A DNA stretch of 64,000 nucleotides from Spinacia oleracea (Eukaryota; Streptophyta; Magnoliopsida; Caryophyllales; Amaranthaceae), in assembly GCF_020520425.1 (NCBI RefSeq), contig NC_079488.1:86161285-86225284 (forward strand), given 5' to 3'. Every line of letters begins with the position of its first letter. Position 1 is the first letter of the stretch. The notes below the pieces were generated by a model. The model saw nothing but the letters and a program-made list of their open reading frames with translations. It ran no database searches and was not told where the DNA came from. Position numbers and translations under genes: made by a program. Shown one piece after another: positions 11,144 to 24,389 of this stretch.

Positions 11144-14100
11144 ATGGCCGCAAACAATAACAACTCATACAACTTGAGTTTAATTCTCGACAAAGAGAAG
11201 TTGAATGGCAATAACTTCCTCGATTGGCAAAGGAACTTGCAAAAAGTTCTAATGCATGAGGAAAAGGAGTATGTCCTTGAGGAAGAGTTACCAGAGGCCG
11301 TCGGGCCGGAGGTAACTCAAGCTGCCTTAACCGTTGGATCCAGGCCAACAGGGATGTCAAATGTGTGATGCTTGAATCCATGAATCCTGAACTTCAGAAA
11401 ACGTTCATTAACTCGGATGCTTACCAAATCATCTCGGAGTTGAAGAACATGTTTCAAGATCAGGCCAAAATCGAAAGATTCGAGACTCAGAGGTTGATCC
11501 TTGAGACTAAGCTCAAGAAAGGAGAACCAGTGAGCCCGCACGTTCTTAAAATGATTGGATTGTTTGAGAACATGAGACTCTAGATTCTGACATTTTAAAT
11601 GAAATGGCCATTGACATCATTCTCCATTCGCTTCATAGTGGATATGATTAGTTCAAGTTAAATTACAACATGAACAATATGGAGAAAACTCTTACTGAGC
11701 TTCACGGTATGCTGAAAACCGCTGAAAAGTCGCTCAAGCAAGAGAATAAGCACGACATGCTTATGGTGCGTAAGGGCAAGGGTTTCAAGAAATCTGGCAA
11801 GGAAAAGGGCAAGAAGGGTAAGGGCAAGGCTGCGCCCACACCTAAGTCCAACGGCACCAGTTCTGGTAAATAGAAAAGGGTGACTCGTTCTCCTGTCGAC
11901 TCTGAATGCTTCTACTGCAAGAAGAAGGGGCATTGGAAGAGGGATTGCTTGAAGAGAAAGGAAGAAGAGAAGAACGGGAACGTTGCTTCTACTTCATGTA
12001 TGTATGTTATACATTGTAATCTCACAAATTCTACTTCTTGGGTATTAGATACTGGTTGTGGCTCACACTTATGTTCCAATTAGCATGGACTAAGGAGAAG
12101 TAGAAAGCTTGATAAAGGCGAGATGGATCTATGCGTGGGAAATGGAGCACGGATTGCTGGATTAGCCGTAGGATCTTATTTTATATCTTTGCCTAGTGGT
12201 TTTGTTTTGGAACTAGAAAACTGTTACTATGTTCCTAGTATCACCAGAAACATCATTCCCGTTTCAAGTTTGGATTCTAAAGGTTTTAGTTTTCAATTTA
12301 AAGACAATAGTTGTTCTTTTTCTTTGAATGTAATGTTTTATGGTTCAGTACAACAAGAAAATGGTCTATATGTGCTAGATACAAGCAAACAAATTTATAA
12401 CATAAATACCAAAAAGGCTAAAACTGGTGACTCCGATCTCACATATCTATGGCATTGTCGATTAGGCCATATAAACACAAAACGCATGGAAAGACTTCCA
12501 AGGAAGGGCATTCTAGAATCATTCAACTTAGAGAAGATTGATCAATGCGAATCTTGTTTACTTGGTAAAATGACAAAGCGACCTTTCTCAAAAGTAGGAG
12601 AAAGAGCAAGCGAACTACTAGAGCTAATACATACGAACGTATGTGTGCCTATGAGTACAAAAGCTACAGGTGATTTCAGCTATTTCATAACGTTTACGGA
12701 CGATTTCAGTAGATATGGCTATATTTACTTAATGAAACAGAAGTCTGAATCGTTTGAGAAATTCCAAGAATTTCAAAATGAAGTAGAGAATCAACATGGC
12801 AAGAAAATCAAAGCTCTAAGATCAGATCGAGGAGGTGAATATCTTAGCCATGATTTTGATGACCATCTAAAATAATGTGGTATTCTTTCTGAATTGACTG
12901 CTCCGGGGACACCTCAATGGAATGGAGTGTTGGAATGGAGAAACAGGACCTTACTCGATATGGTCAGGTCAATGATGGGTCAACCCAAACTTCCTTTACA
13001 ATTTTGGGGACATGCGTTGCAAACAACAGTACTCACACTGAATTGTGCTTCGTCAAAAGCTGTTGAAAAGACTCCATACGAATTATGGACTCGGAAACTT
13101 CCAAAGTTGTCTTTTCTAAAGATTTGGGGTTGAGAAGCATATGTCAAGCGATTAATTTCGGACAAGCTCGAACCAAAATCTGACAAATGTTTCTTCGTTG
13201 GGTATCCAAATGAAACTAAGGGGTATTACTTCTACAACAAGTCAGAGAACAAGGTATTTGTTGCTCGTGACGGTATCTTTTTAGAAAGAAATCACATTTC
13301 CAAAATGACAAGTGGGAGAATAATAGACCTCGAAGAGATTCGAGATGAACAACGAACCAAGAACTCTTTAGAAGCAGTTCAAGGTGAAGAACCTCCAAGG
13401 CCTTCAGAAGAGCAAGTGGGAGTAGTTCATCAAGACGTTGTTTCCCCTCGTAGGTCACATAGAACTAAGGTTCAGCCGGATAGATGGACAGGCGTCCTCT
13501 TGACTGAAAACTTAGAAGTTCTCATATTAGATAGTGATAAACCTATGACCTATAAGCAAGCTATGACGAGCCCAAGCTCCACTAAATGGTTAGAGGCCAT
13601 GAAATCTGAGATAGACTCCATGTTTGAAAATCAAGTCTGGGATTTGGTTGATTTTCCAGATGGGTTTACACCTATCGGATGCAAATGGGTCTTCAAATTG
13701 AAGAAAGACAAGGATGGAATTGTATACATATACAAGGCTAGATTGGTAGCAAAAGGTTACAGACAAGTTCACGGGGTTGACTACGATGAAACCTTTTCTC
13801 CAGTCGCTATGCTTAAGTCTATTCGGATAATTCTTGCGATTGTCGCGTTTCATGATTATGAAATATGGCAAATGGATGTCAAAACTGCCTTCTTGAATGG
13901 TGTTCTTGAAGAGACTGCATGTGTTTATGACACAACCGGAGGGTTTTGTCGATCAAAAGAATCAAGGAAAGGTATGCAAGCTTAAGAAACCCATCTATGG
14001 ATTAAAGTAGGCATCAAGGAGTTGGAATATACGATTTGATGAAGCATTCAATGAATTTAGCTTCATCAAGAATCAGGGCAAATCTTGCGTATACAAGAAA

Positions 14101-15123
14101 GTCAGTGGGAGTAAAATTGCATTCTTAGTCTTGCATGTAGACGACATACTGCTTATTGGAAACGACATTCCTATTTTGGAGTCTGTAAAGACTTGGCTTG
14201 GAAAGTGTTTCTCAATGAAAGACTTAGAAGAGGCACATTATATATTGGGCATCAAGATCTATAGGGATAGATCTAAGAGGATGATTGGACTAAGCCAGAT
14301 CACTTACATTGACAAGGTGCTAGCTAGGTTCAGTATGATGGAAGCCAAGAGAGGCCATCTACCCATGTCACGTGGCATATATCTAAGCAAGACTCAGTGT
14401 CCCAAGACATCTGATGAGCGTAGAAAGATGAGTGGAATTCCATACGCTTTGGCTGTTGGATCCATCATGTATGCTTTGATTTGTACGAGGTCGGATGTTT
14501 CGTTCGCACTCAGTGCAACGAGCAGGTACCAGTCAGACCCAGGTGAGGCGCATTGGACTGCTGCCAAAAATATCCTAAAGTACCTGAAAAAGGACAAAGG
14601 ATCAGTTTCTAGTCTATGGTGGTACAGATGAGTTGATCGTTAAAGGATATACGGACGCAAGCTTTCAAACCGACATAGATGATTTTAGATCACAGTTTAG
14701 TTTTGTGTTCTGCCTCAATGGCGGAGCAGTAAGCTGGAAAAGTGCTAAGCAAAGAACTATTACGGATTCTACAACTGAAGCCGAGTACATTGCTGCCTCA
14801 GAAGCAGCAAAGGAATCTGTTTGGATTCGAAATTCATCGAAGAACTTGGGGTTGTCCCCTCCATTAAAGGACCAATGGCGTTGTATTGCGACAATAGTGG
14901 AGCCATTGCCCAGCCAAAGGAGCCTAGGAGCCACCAGAAGTCCAAGCACGTACTGCGACGATTTCACATACTTCGAGAAATCGTTGAAAGGAAAGAAATC
15001 GAGATTTGAAAGGTTGGAACCGACGACAACGTCGCAGATCCATTGACTAAACCGTTGCCACAAGTGAAGCACAACGCACATGTAGCAACCATGGGAAGCA
15101 AGCATGTTGGAGAATGGCTTTGA
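11144..15123 (+). pseudogene. Copia gag-pol polyprotein, multiply broken
   Basis: Gag starts at 11144 with the typical KLNGNNFLDWQRNL region. A frame change occurs near 11325, with more stops near 11581 and 11871. A CCHC knuckle (CFYCKKKGHWKRDC) lies at about 11908-11950. Protease has a DTG at about 12051. Integrase has the HH-CC start (HCRLGH...CESC, about 12450-12560) and a core region TDDFSRYGYIY. RT has VAKGYRQVHGVDYDETFSPV at about 13747-13806 and the catalytic LHVDDILL at about 14135. RNase H begins GYTDASFQ and the frame ends GEWL at 15123. In-frame stops at about 12081, 12873, 13131, 13983 and 14008, plus shifts near 14630 and 14830, make it non-functional. Confidence 0.9.
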
Positions 15124-15967
15124 TTTTCTAAACTTTTTTTTAGAACACCTGTTAGATCTGTGTTTAAAACAATTGGTTTAACCATTTCATATTTATGAAA
15201 TTCTTTATTTCACATTCATTTAATTTTGGTTTAGTATTAAATGAAAAATACAAGTTATTCAAAACATTCAAATGGGATGTCAAGATGGATTCTTCTACAA
15301 AGAAACACCCATAAGTGAACTTAAATATTTAAGTCACAAAGGATCCCTAATCCAGGTCATTGAAAGGTTGGACGACCAATGACTAATGAAGATTAGATTG
15401 CAAATAGATTTGTAGTTCGGTTTCTTGAACTAGATTGACTGGATGTCAAAAATATTTTGCATAGATACTTATTGGATCTTGTATCGGATTGACCATGAGA
15501 ACACTTTAAGAGATTAAAGTCATGTCATAAGTAGTTCTCGTTAATGGTGATTAGAACCATTCCTCAAAACATGAGTAATTATGATTGCTCGTTTGAAGAT
15601 TAGTTTGTTTTGATGCTCGCTAAACATCGCACCGTAAAAGGAGACTATAAAACCAGTTATTGGGCGTACTATGAATCAAAGTGAGTGTTCATAAATTGCA
15701 AGACTGGATTGTCCTCCTATATTTGATAGGATATGGTGTTGCTATGTAACAAGGCCTCTCGGAGAGTTAGATACTGTGAAAATGCATGGTCGTGCTCAGA
15801 ATGGTTAAGGCTTAACCTTCTGTTAAAGTTTAACAGTTGAACTCAGTAATCCGAGAAACACTTTTGGACCTAATAAGGATGGCTTGGATCTTACCTTATG
15901 TTCAGTAAGTAACATTAAGAGACAAAGGAATGTGAATGCACACTTGTCTGAATGACAAGTGGGAGAC
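15124..15967 (+). other. Copia 3' untranslated region and polypurine tract
   Basis: About 840 bases without a gene separate the RNase H end from the 3' LTR. The last 11 bases, AAGTGGGAGAC, are the polypurine tract that would prime plus-strand synthesis. Confidence 0.75.
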
Positions 15968-16993
15968 TGAAGGAAATATGTCCTTCACCCAAGGTGCATT
16001 AGTCTAATACCAAGGTTCAGATTAATTACGAACAATTAATTCAGTGAGATCAAGTGATCGGAACAACTGGCTGGAGCAATGCTTCCGATCAGTGAGCTCT
16101 AATCTATATTAGGCTCACAGCTTACTCTTGACTGAACCTATAAGGTCACATTATTGGCATGTAACAGATCACCGGATTAAATGAATCGGAAATTCATTTA
16201 ATAGATTTTCGGGAATTAGTTCGGAAAAACATAAATATATGATATGACGTTGGATCGGAATCGTATATCGTATCGCATATATTCGTAATCTAGGAGAAAC
16301 GAATAATCGTATCGTACGAAGGTGATTCGTCAAGTACTACGAAGTATACGATAAACAATAGCCGTAAGGCATTGGTCGTGAATACGAGCAAGGCAAAGTT
16401 GCCGGCCCGACGAGCCAAGCGCACAAGCGCGCAAGGCCCATCAAGCGCAGCAGCTCGCCAACGGGGAGCAAGGCCCATGGCCTGCAGTTGGGCGCGCGCG
16501 GGACAACAACAGCAACATCGCACAACAGCGAGGCCCAAGGCCCATGGCTGTGTGGCTGCGCGCTGCTCGTGGGCTTATGCGTGGGTGCTGGCCGGCCTTG
16601 GCCTTTGTGCTTTTGGCCGGCTAGTGTTATAACCTTAGGGTTATAACACCACCCCTCCCATTATGTTTTTCCAACTACTACTCTACGTAATTCAGTTTAA
16701 CCTAAATCAAAAGTGAAACCCTAATCTCTTTTGAGCCTCCATTCAAACTGTTCTTCCCTAAAAGTAAAAATATCTTGAGTGACTTCTAAGCCATCGAGCT
16801 CAAGACGGATCTGAACATGTCGGTGAACCAAGTAGAGGAACGACATCTGGAGTTCTTTTCGTGTTTGTGGTACGTTGAATCTAGGGAAAACACGCTACAA
16901 ACGTAAGTCTGCTTGATTTGTACTTTATACATGGTTCCTGGCTTTGGGGATTATTTCGCTACGTTAATATGTTTTTAACTGTATTCCCCAACA
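15968..16993 (+). repeat. Copia 3' LTR
   Basis: It starts TGAAGGAAATATG directly after the polypurine tract and ends CCCCAACA (TG...CA), 1026 bp. It contains a GC-rich island at 16377-16625. The matching 5' LTR is absent except for its last 11 bases, so no LTR-LTR dating or target-duplication check is possible. Confidence 0.8.
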
Positions 16994-16998
16994 AAAGC

Positions 16999-17485
16999 AG
17001 TGGTGAAAAATAAGGATTCAGTTTGGACTCCTCCAACTGATGATCATATCAAGCTAAATTTAGATGGCAGTTGGAAGGGTTATAATGAAGTAGGGGGTGG
17101 TGGAGTATTCTATGGGGGCAGCTGGAACATGGTATACGGGTTTCTCAAGCAAACTCAATGCCATTACTCCACTTGCAGTTGCATTATATGCAATTTGTGA
17201 AGGATTACTCATGGCTGTAGACTATAATATTCAGAAGTTAGAATTGGAAACTAATGCGCAGTTGTTGGTTAAAATGCTCTTCTCTTAATTTGGATCAGTA
17301 TTACACACATGAGTTAACACCAGTTCTCTCTGATGTTGAAAGTTTAATGAAGAAGTTCTCTTCTTTGGTGGTGAAGCATATCCCTCAGCTGATAATGAAG
17401 TGGTGCACAGTTTAGCCTCCTTTGCTTTAACCATGGCAGTTGGCCACAAATTCTTTCTCAATGTTCCACCATGTGCAAGTCAGGT
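16999..17485 (+). pseudogene. RNase H-like (RVT_3-type) domain fragment of a non-LTR element
   Basis: The frame at 17000 reads WTPPTDDHIKLNLDGSWKGY. It then continues after a frame change as GTWYTGFSSKLNAITP and ICEGLLMAVDYNIQKLELET, and later NEVVHSLASFALTMAVGH. This is the DxxG...E...D...H-A pattern of the plant RNase H-like domain found at LINE 3' ends. It is frameshifted and begins directly after the Copia LTR, so the Copia element may have landed inside it; no upstream half was found on the other side. Confidence 0.65.
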
Positions 17486-18948
17486 CCGTCTTAAATATTT
17501 CGGAGGCCCTGTTCTAATCTTGTTCAATCTTAAAAATGAGGCCCCTGATATTAAAAAAAAGAGTGCGATAATCAAAACATTACGCGTTACAATTTTATCT
17601 CTACAAATTGAAACCAAAAAAATAAAATAAACAAACTATATTTAAAATTCAAATAACATCCCAATACAATTCAAATTTTTTATCAATCTTTTCTATTTAA
17701 CGCTTTTTGAAAAAACATTAGTGAATTAATGTAGAAGCGATCAATTGAAATTACAACAACAAAAATAAATCCAGCTTCGAATTGAAAGCATATTAAGATA
17801 TATGGGAATTAATAGGAAGATCAAAACCATAAAAAAAACACGAAATTAAGAGTCTGAACCTTTCTTAGCTTATAATTCCTATTATTCAACATCAAGATTG
17901 AGATAAACAGAAGAAATAGACAATCAAATCATCAACTCTTGAAATTTCCCTAAAAACCAAAGTCCCAAACAGCTGAGCTCCTATCTAAAATTTAACAGAG
18001 ATTCAATCTATCAGCAATTTTATAAACCGATAATTGATATACACGAAATTACCTCTTTCTCTACGATTCTTGTTCTCCATCTTCAACAAATCCCCAAATC
18101 CCACTCAATCGAAAATTGGAAATCCCCAATCTGATTTTTTTTTTTTTTTAATTTTCTTGAAATGAATTTAATGATTTGTTTGAGAATGGTAAGTTGTTCA
18201 TTAAAATATGGAAGATTAAAAATAAGATTATTGGAATTGGGAATTTGTGATATTATTGGAATTGAAAAAAGCTAGTAATTTAGGGAAGATGAATGGGAGC
18301 GTTGATTTTTTGTTGAGAGAGGGAACAACGTTCATTTGGGAAATTGAATAGCTGAACAGAACACGGAGTAGCATCATTCATTAATTTTTTTTTAATATGT
18401 ATATTGTGCTAGCAAAAATGGGCCCTCATTTTTTGGTGGCCCGCTGTTGACCAAGATGCACAAGGCCATCACCGGGGCCTGGTGCAAGTGATGCTTATGA
18501 AAGGGATTTGAAGGTTGTGGTGTCAACGAATGCAGGAGAAGGGTAGTCTTCGGGAAAAAGGGGTAATGAGCGCACTGTGACTGACTTGGAGGCTCCACCT
18601 TTCCCTCAGGAGGATACGACAGTGGTGACAACTTAAATTATGTTGGGTACTATCCTACTACGGTCACTACTAGGGTAGTTTCCGGAAGCAGTGATTATCA
18701 ACGTGATGGTGGCACCAAAACTTCGGAAGACAAGGCAGTAGCGGAGTAAGTTGTTTCCACTAGAGGAAAAAACCTCAAGTGCGGGCTCATTTTAAGGGGT
18801 TTAGTGCGGGCTTTTACATGTGCAGCACAATCTTCGTTTGTTCCCAATCTTCGTTTATGGATGCTCATATCTTTTTGGTGAGCAGTTTGGTTCGAAGAAG
18901 ATTGGGTTACTTTTGGTATAAATATTAGGTATAGTTGATTTGTAATCT
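17486..18948. other. Intergenic DNA, no gene recognised
   Basis: No supported gene. The words TCGGAGGCCCTG at 17500 and GGGCCCTCATTTTTTGGTGG at 18420 could be remnants of mobile DNA, but I could not delimit an element. Confidence 0.35.
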
Positions 18949-21433
18949 GTAACACCCCGACCTCTAATTCAATTATTAAAGCATAATTAGCAGCGGAATT
19001 ATCCTAATTCGGTCGGGGCATTACCAGCCGTAACTTCCCTTTGGAAATTACAAGGCAAACATCAATCGTAAGCTATTAATTACTCCGAAAATATAAAATA
19101 ATCCTTTATAATACCAAAATAAAAGTACATAACTTACTAAAAGTCTTTAATTAAACTATTAAAACTTTTAAACATAAACTAGGTGAATAATATTAAAGTG
19201 AAATTCCTCGCCACTACTCGTTTCCATCGTTCCCCGCAGTACCTAAAACAGAAAACAAAAACGGTGAGCCGAAGACTCAGTAACGAACTATTCTAGTAGC
19301 GTAAATTCATTTCAATTCATTTTATTTAATAACACAGGGAGAATAGAATAATGTAAAACATTTTATAAAGTCCTTTATTTAATTCATTCATAACTTTAGG
19401 GTGCACATGCTAGCCGTGGCAAGTATGACATGGTGGAACGTCTTCCACGATGGACCGCTGTCCATAAAACATGGGGCCTTGGCCCGAAAACATGAGAGCC
19501 TTGGCTCAATGGGCGGATGCCCCATGGGTACATGCATGACCGAGAATAGTAACCTGTGAACATATACTGCCAAACGGACTAGGTCTTTCACTTTCATTTA
19601 TCATGTTTCGTTTAATTTTACATTTTAGCATTTTTACTTCAGTTGAAGTAACATAAATCCTTTAGATCATGAGATCATGGTAAAACATCATTTAGATCCT
19701 GGGATCAACAATATATCAATTCTTTCATGGCATCGCATAAACATCATTTCATTCATGGTTTCTTATAAAGATCATTTTATAAGAATTTCAATCAATCATA
19801 TTATAATAAATAATTCAATCAATCATATTATAATAAATAATTCAATCAAATCACATTTCATTTCCCGCAATTCATAAAACATGTCAAAACATTCAGTTCA
19901 TAAGTTCAATCATATTGTCATGATTTCATAAACATATTTAGAAGGGAATTGTGGGTACTAACAATAGCCGTTACCTCACTTCCACGATTTTGCTAAGGAT
20001 TTTCGTTGGTTCGTTCGTCCTGAGCTCCGAGTCCAATTTCTTTCAAAATAATGAATAATTGAATTAGTACTAAATCGATAAATAAATCAAAATCAATATT
20101 TTGTAAATCATAAATTTTATAATTAATGGATTTATAAATAACGAATTTTAATAAAAATATAATTTCGAATTTAAAAGAAAATATTATTATTAATCGAAAT
20201 TTTTAATCGAAGTACATATATATTTTATAAATCGATTTTCCTGTAACTAATATTTAAATTCCATTTGATAAATAAAACTAGAATCTTATTCTCATAAAAT
20301 TGATAATAAAATCTGAAAAATAATAACCAATTTTTATTAGTAAATATGCATTTATAAAAATTATTAAATCATAAGTATTGACAAATTAAAATCTGATAAT
20401 TATAAATCAATCTTAACTCACCCAAAAGCCCAAAGGGATTATGGCCCAAATTTAAATGTGGGTTTTGAGGGAAAATAAAAACAAAGTCTTAAACCAAAAT
20501 TGGATTTTGGTTTTCTGGAAATAAGGCACGAGCAGGGAGGGAGGACGAAGAGGAGCGGGGAAGGAAAGAGAGGAGGGAGGGGTGGTGGCCGGGGTCTTGG
20601 GCGGCGCAGCAACACCGAAACCGCGCCGGGAGGCGACGGTGGGGTGGTTCGCGGCGGCAGAATCAGTGAGGGAAGGGGGAAAAGAGCACGAAAAGGGGCG
20701 AAAACAGGGGAGATTGGGGTGGTTTCGTGGGTGGTTCTGGGCGGAGGGGAGAACGGCTCGCCGGGGAGAGTGGCGGCGGAGGTTGGTTTTGATGATGACG
20801 GTTGTGGTGTGGTGTCGGCGGTGGTGCTGCGAAGAGAAAAGGAAGAGGGGGACAGGGGAGTGTCGAAGGAGAAGAGCAGGGACGAGGGGTGGAGTGTGCG
20901 GTGGTGCTGGGGGCGACGGTGGTCAGGGTGGTTGAGGTGGTTGTGAGAATGGTGGTGCACGGTGGTGGCTGCGGTGGTGGCAGACGGTGGTTGATGGTGG
21001 TTGGTTGGATTGAATCACCAAAAATAAGGAGTGAGATTGAAATTGAAATTGTGTTTTGTTTGTTGTTGAAATTCCACCTTAATTTTCTGAATTTGTATAT
21101 GGGAAGTGTGATGAACAAGGGAGTGTACTTGGGGTCCAAGCATCTGCATTTGGACTGAATTGAGGGAAGGAAGGAAGTTTTTGTCTTCCTGGTTTGTGCG
21201 TGGGGAGCAAGGAAATAAATCAGACATTTTCTTTTTTTCTTTTTTTTTTTATTTAATAATTTTACAATATTTGGCAAAATTCAAAAATTGTAATTAATTT
21301 TCAGAAATTGCTAAAAATAAAAATGTTTAATTAAAATAATTCCTTAAAAATAAATAAATTATCGTTAACGAAAAATAGTTAATTTTAGTTTATAAATTTA
21401 TCGTTTAAAATAAATCGTAAAAACGATTAAATT
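18949..21433 (-). mobile_element. LTR-like segment, probably a solo or truncated Gypsy LTR
   Basis: The boundary TGTAACACCCCGACC at 18949 is the terminal signature seen at many plant Gypsy (chromovirus-type) LTRs. In minus orientation the segment ends GGTCGGGGTGTTACA. A GC-rich, purine-strand-biased block at 20525-21000 gives long Pro/Ser-rich frames on the minus strand (20439-20960, 20663-21277), which I read as low-complexity LTR sequence rather than genes. The other end is not defined: the Tat array begins at 21434. No PBS or coding domain is linked to it. Confidence 0.45.
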
Positions 21434-24389
21434 TTCCATAGTGGTCCAATAGTACCCTGAGCGGGATATTTTTCGGGATAGCATTTTTCCGTTCATATGG
21501 GGTCCGCACACGCCGTTATGGTATTCTTCCATTAGTCTTTGGGCTTGGTTTTGGCGGACACAAAGTAACTTGATTTTATTCGGCGTGTACTTGTACAGTT
21601 CTCCCAGAATTATGCTATATTGTGAAGCGAGGAGGCGTAGGGCCTTTTGTGCTCGCGGGGAGGTGTTTGGGGGGAATTCCCCACTTGTTTTGTAACGAAG
21701 GATGTCCGTATACCATGGTTCTTCTTCGGTGTTTTCAGGTTCAGAGTCTATGGCACAGCAATAAGCCGACTCTTTCCTTCGCTCGACCCGAAGGGTCATC
21801 CCGTCCCATTCATTCGGGATGTTGAGCATTGAAGCTAGCTTCGCTAGTGCATCCGCGAATTGGTTGTCGTCTCTTGGTAAGTACATATACTCGATTTTTT
21901 CAAATTGCTTGACTATTTAGTCTAAGTGAGCTTGATATTTTGAGAGACTAGTGCTTCGGACCTTCCATCTTTTGGATATATGGTTGATTATTAGGGAAGA
22001 ATCCCCGAAGACTTGTAGATGTTTGACTCCGAGGCTAACTGCGGCCTCTAGCCCAACTATGTAGGCCTCGTATTCGGCGGCATTGTTTGTGGCCTCGAAG
22101 TCAAGTTTGACGGAAATTGGTATATGGGCCCCTTCGGGACTGACTAGGAGAACTCCGACGCCGCATCCTTTCTGGTTGGACGCGCCATCGAAGTATAGTG
22201 TCCAATAGTCGTCTCGTATCATCAGAAGTTCCTCGTCAGGGAGTAGGTAAGCTTCTGTGGTTTCCTCATTCGTGGCTTGCTCGGCCAGGAATTCGGCTAC
22301 CGCTCTTCCTTTGATTGTTTTTTCTGGCATGAATTTTAGGTCGAATTCTGAGAGCATGACTAGCCACCTGGACAGGCGACCATTTAGGGCGGGCTTTTCG
22401 AACATGTATTTTAAGGGGTCTAGTTGTGACACTATATGAACAGTGTGGGCCAATAGGTAATGTCTGAGTTTTTTGGATGCCCAGACGAGGGTGAGGCAGG
22501 TTTTCTCAAGTTCTGTGTATCTCGTCTCGTACTGTATGAACTTCTTGCTCAAGTAGTAAATGGCTCGCTCGGATCCATGTACACACTGTGAGAGCATAGC
22601 TCCCGCTGCAGTATCCGTGATGGTTAGGTATAGGTGTAAAGGGATTCCAGGCAAAGGCGGGGAGAGGACGGGTGGTTTGCTTAGATATTCTTTGATTTTA
22701 TCGAAGGCAGTTTGGCATGGTTCATCCCATTCGACTTTTTCTTATTTTCTTAATTTTTTGAATATTGGCTCACAAGTCATAGTAAGCTTGGAAATGAACC
22801 TACTAATGTATTGCAGCTTTCCTAGGAAGCCCCTTATCTGTTTTCCAGTTTTTGGTGGGGGCATTTCGGTAATGGCTTTGATCTTGGATGGGTCAATCTC
22901 GATTCCTCGTGTACTAACAACATATCCTAGCAATTTTCCAGAGGTTACCCCGAACACACATTTTTGTGGATTTAGTCTCATGTTATATTTCAAGATTCGG
23001 GTGAAGAACTTTTCAAAGTGCCGGGAGGTGACCGTGCCGGTCTTTAGATTTGACGATCATGTCGTCTACATAGACCTCGATTTCTTTGTGTATCATGTCA
23101 TGGAGTAACGTGGTGGCTGTTCTTTGATAGGTGGCCCCCACGTTTTTCAAACCAAAAGGCATTACAGTGTAACAATACGTACCCCAAGGGGTAATGAAAG
23201 TTGTTTTTTCCATGTCTTCTTCTGCCATGAGTATTTGGTTATATCCGGCGTACCCGTCCATAAAGGAGAGGAGCGCGTGTTCTGCGGTGTTGTCTACTAG
23301 TATGTCAATGTGAGGTAGGGGGAAGTCATCTTTGGGACTGGCTTTGTTGAGGTCTCGAAAGTCTACGCACATTCGCACTTGTCCATCTTTTTTAGCTACG
23401 GGGACAATATTGGCCACCCATTCTGGGTAGTTGGAGACTTTTATAAAGCCGGCGTCTAATTGTTTAGTGACTTCTTCTTTTATTTTCAAGTCTATCTCTG
23501 GTTTGAGCCGCCGTAACTTTTGTTTTACTGGCGTCATTTAGGGATCTAGCGGAATTTTATGCTCAACGATTTCTCGATCTATTCCTGGTATGTCTTTGTA
23601 GGACCAAACAAAGACACCCTCGAATTCCCGCAAAGTGGAGATTAGATCGGCCTTTTCAGTGGGAGTTAAGGTGAGGCCAATTTTAATGATTTTAGGATTT
23701 TCTTCTGTTCCATGAATATTTACCGATTCTGTGTCCTCAATTATAGGAGTTTTGAGTTCTTGTTCACTTACAGCTTTTATTAGTTCGGTGTATTCCTCTT
23801 CTGGCTCTTTTTCGTGCTCATTAGTGGCGAGACATTCTGCATTATTACTCGGATTTTTAAGCGGCACATACTCAAAAGTTTTGTTTATCTTATTAAAGTC
23901 ATGAAGCATTACATCAAAAAGATCTCCCGGAGTAGAGGTTTCCGGGTCTAAACTATTTTTTGGAGGGGTTATAATTTTGCTAGGTTCGGACTCGGAGTCA
24001 GACTCGGATTCAGACTCTAATTCTTCGTACATCGGACCCTCTCCCGCAGATATCTTGAACTTCATCCCACGAGCATTAGTCCATTTGAAAGTCTTGCGCC
24101 ACCCTCGTTGGATTTGGTCATCTTTTGAGGGCGATGGAGCGATCAATTTAGTAGGATCGAACACTTCATCTTGAAGAGCTAATGCCATAATTTCTGTTTC
24201 ATTCTTCGCTCTTTTCTTTTCTAACCCAAACAATAGCCCGAAAGCATGTGAGTTGGGGAGCGTTTTTGGCATAGCACGATTCTTTGGGGCGAGTGGCCTT
24301 TGAGAACGTAAAGGGTCGTGTCCCAGAGCATGCATCTCTTGGGTTTGTGCGACCTCTAGGTATAGATGTTCGGGATATGCTTCTTCCAT
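21434..24389 (-). pseudogene. Tat pol, copy A, truncated after the start of integrase
   Basis: Reading down the minus strand: an acidic pre-RT region (24389-23538), RT (23537-23013) with the catalytic YVDDMIVKSK motif, RT thumb (22993-22742), then RNase H regions (22654-21917, 21886-21434) with DGASNQKGCGVGVLL. It is nearly identical to copy B. Lesions shared with copy B are a frameshift (stop at 23013-23015) and a stop at 22742-22744. Private to this copy are stops at 23538-23540 and 21917-21919. The match to copy B stops at 21434, just inside the integrase zinc region, so the integrase core is missing. Confidence 0.9.

Larger units (their letters stand above)
8612..16993 (+). mobile_element. 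Degenerate Ty1/Copia LTR retrotransposon lacking its 5' LTR
   Basis: Domain order gag, protease, integrase, RT, RNase H (11144-15123) identifies Ty1/Copia. A primer-binding site TGGTATCATGAG at 8624-8635 (close to the usual tRNA-Met type TGGTATCAGAGC) and a purine tract AAGTGGGAGAC at 15957-15967 mark the internal ends. The 3' LTR is 15968-16993. The sequence before the primer-binding site matches the LTR only in its last 11 bases, so the 5' LTR has been deleted or replaced. The leader before gag is long (about 2.5 kb) and contains a GC-rich island. Confidence 0.9.

Noticed and set aside
20439..21277. Long Pro/Ser/Thr-rich minus-strand frames and Gly/Arg-rich plus-strand frames
   Set aside because: They overlap in several phases within a GC- and purine-biased block of an LTR-like segment, with no domain. 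Low stop density explains them.
22560..23108. 182-codon plus-strand frame, repeated at 34187-34735
   Set aside because: It is the exact antisense shadow of Tat pol RT/RNase H. It is duplicated only because pol is duplicated.
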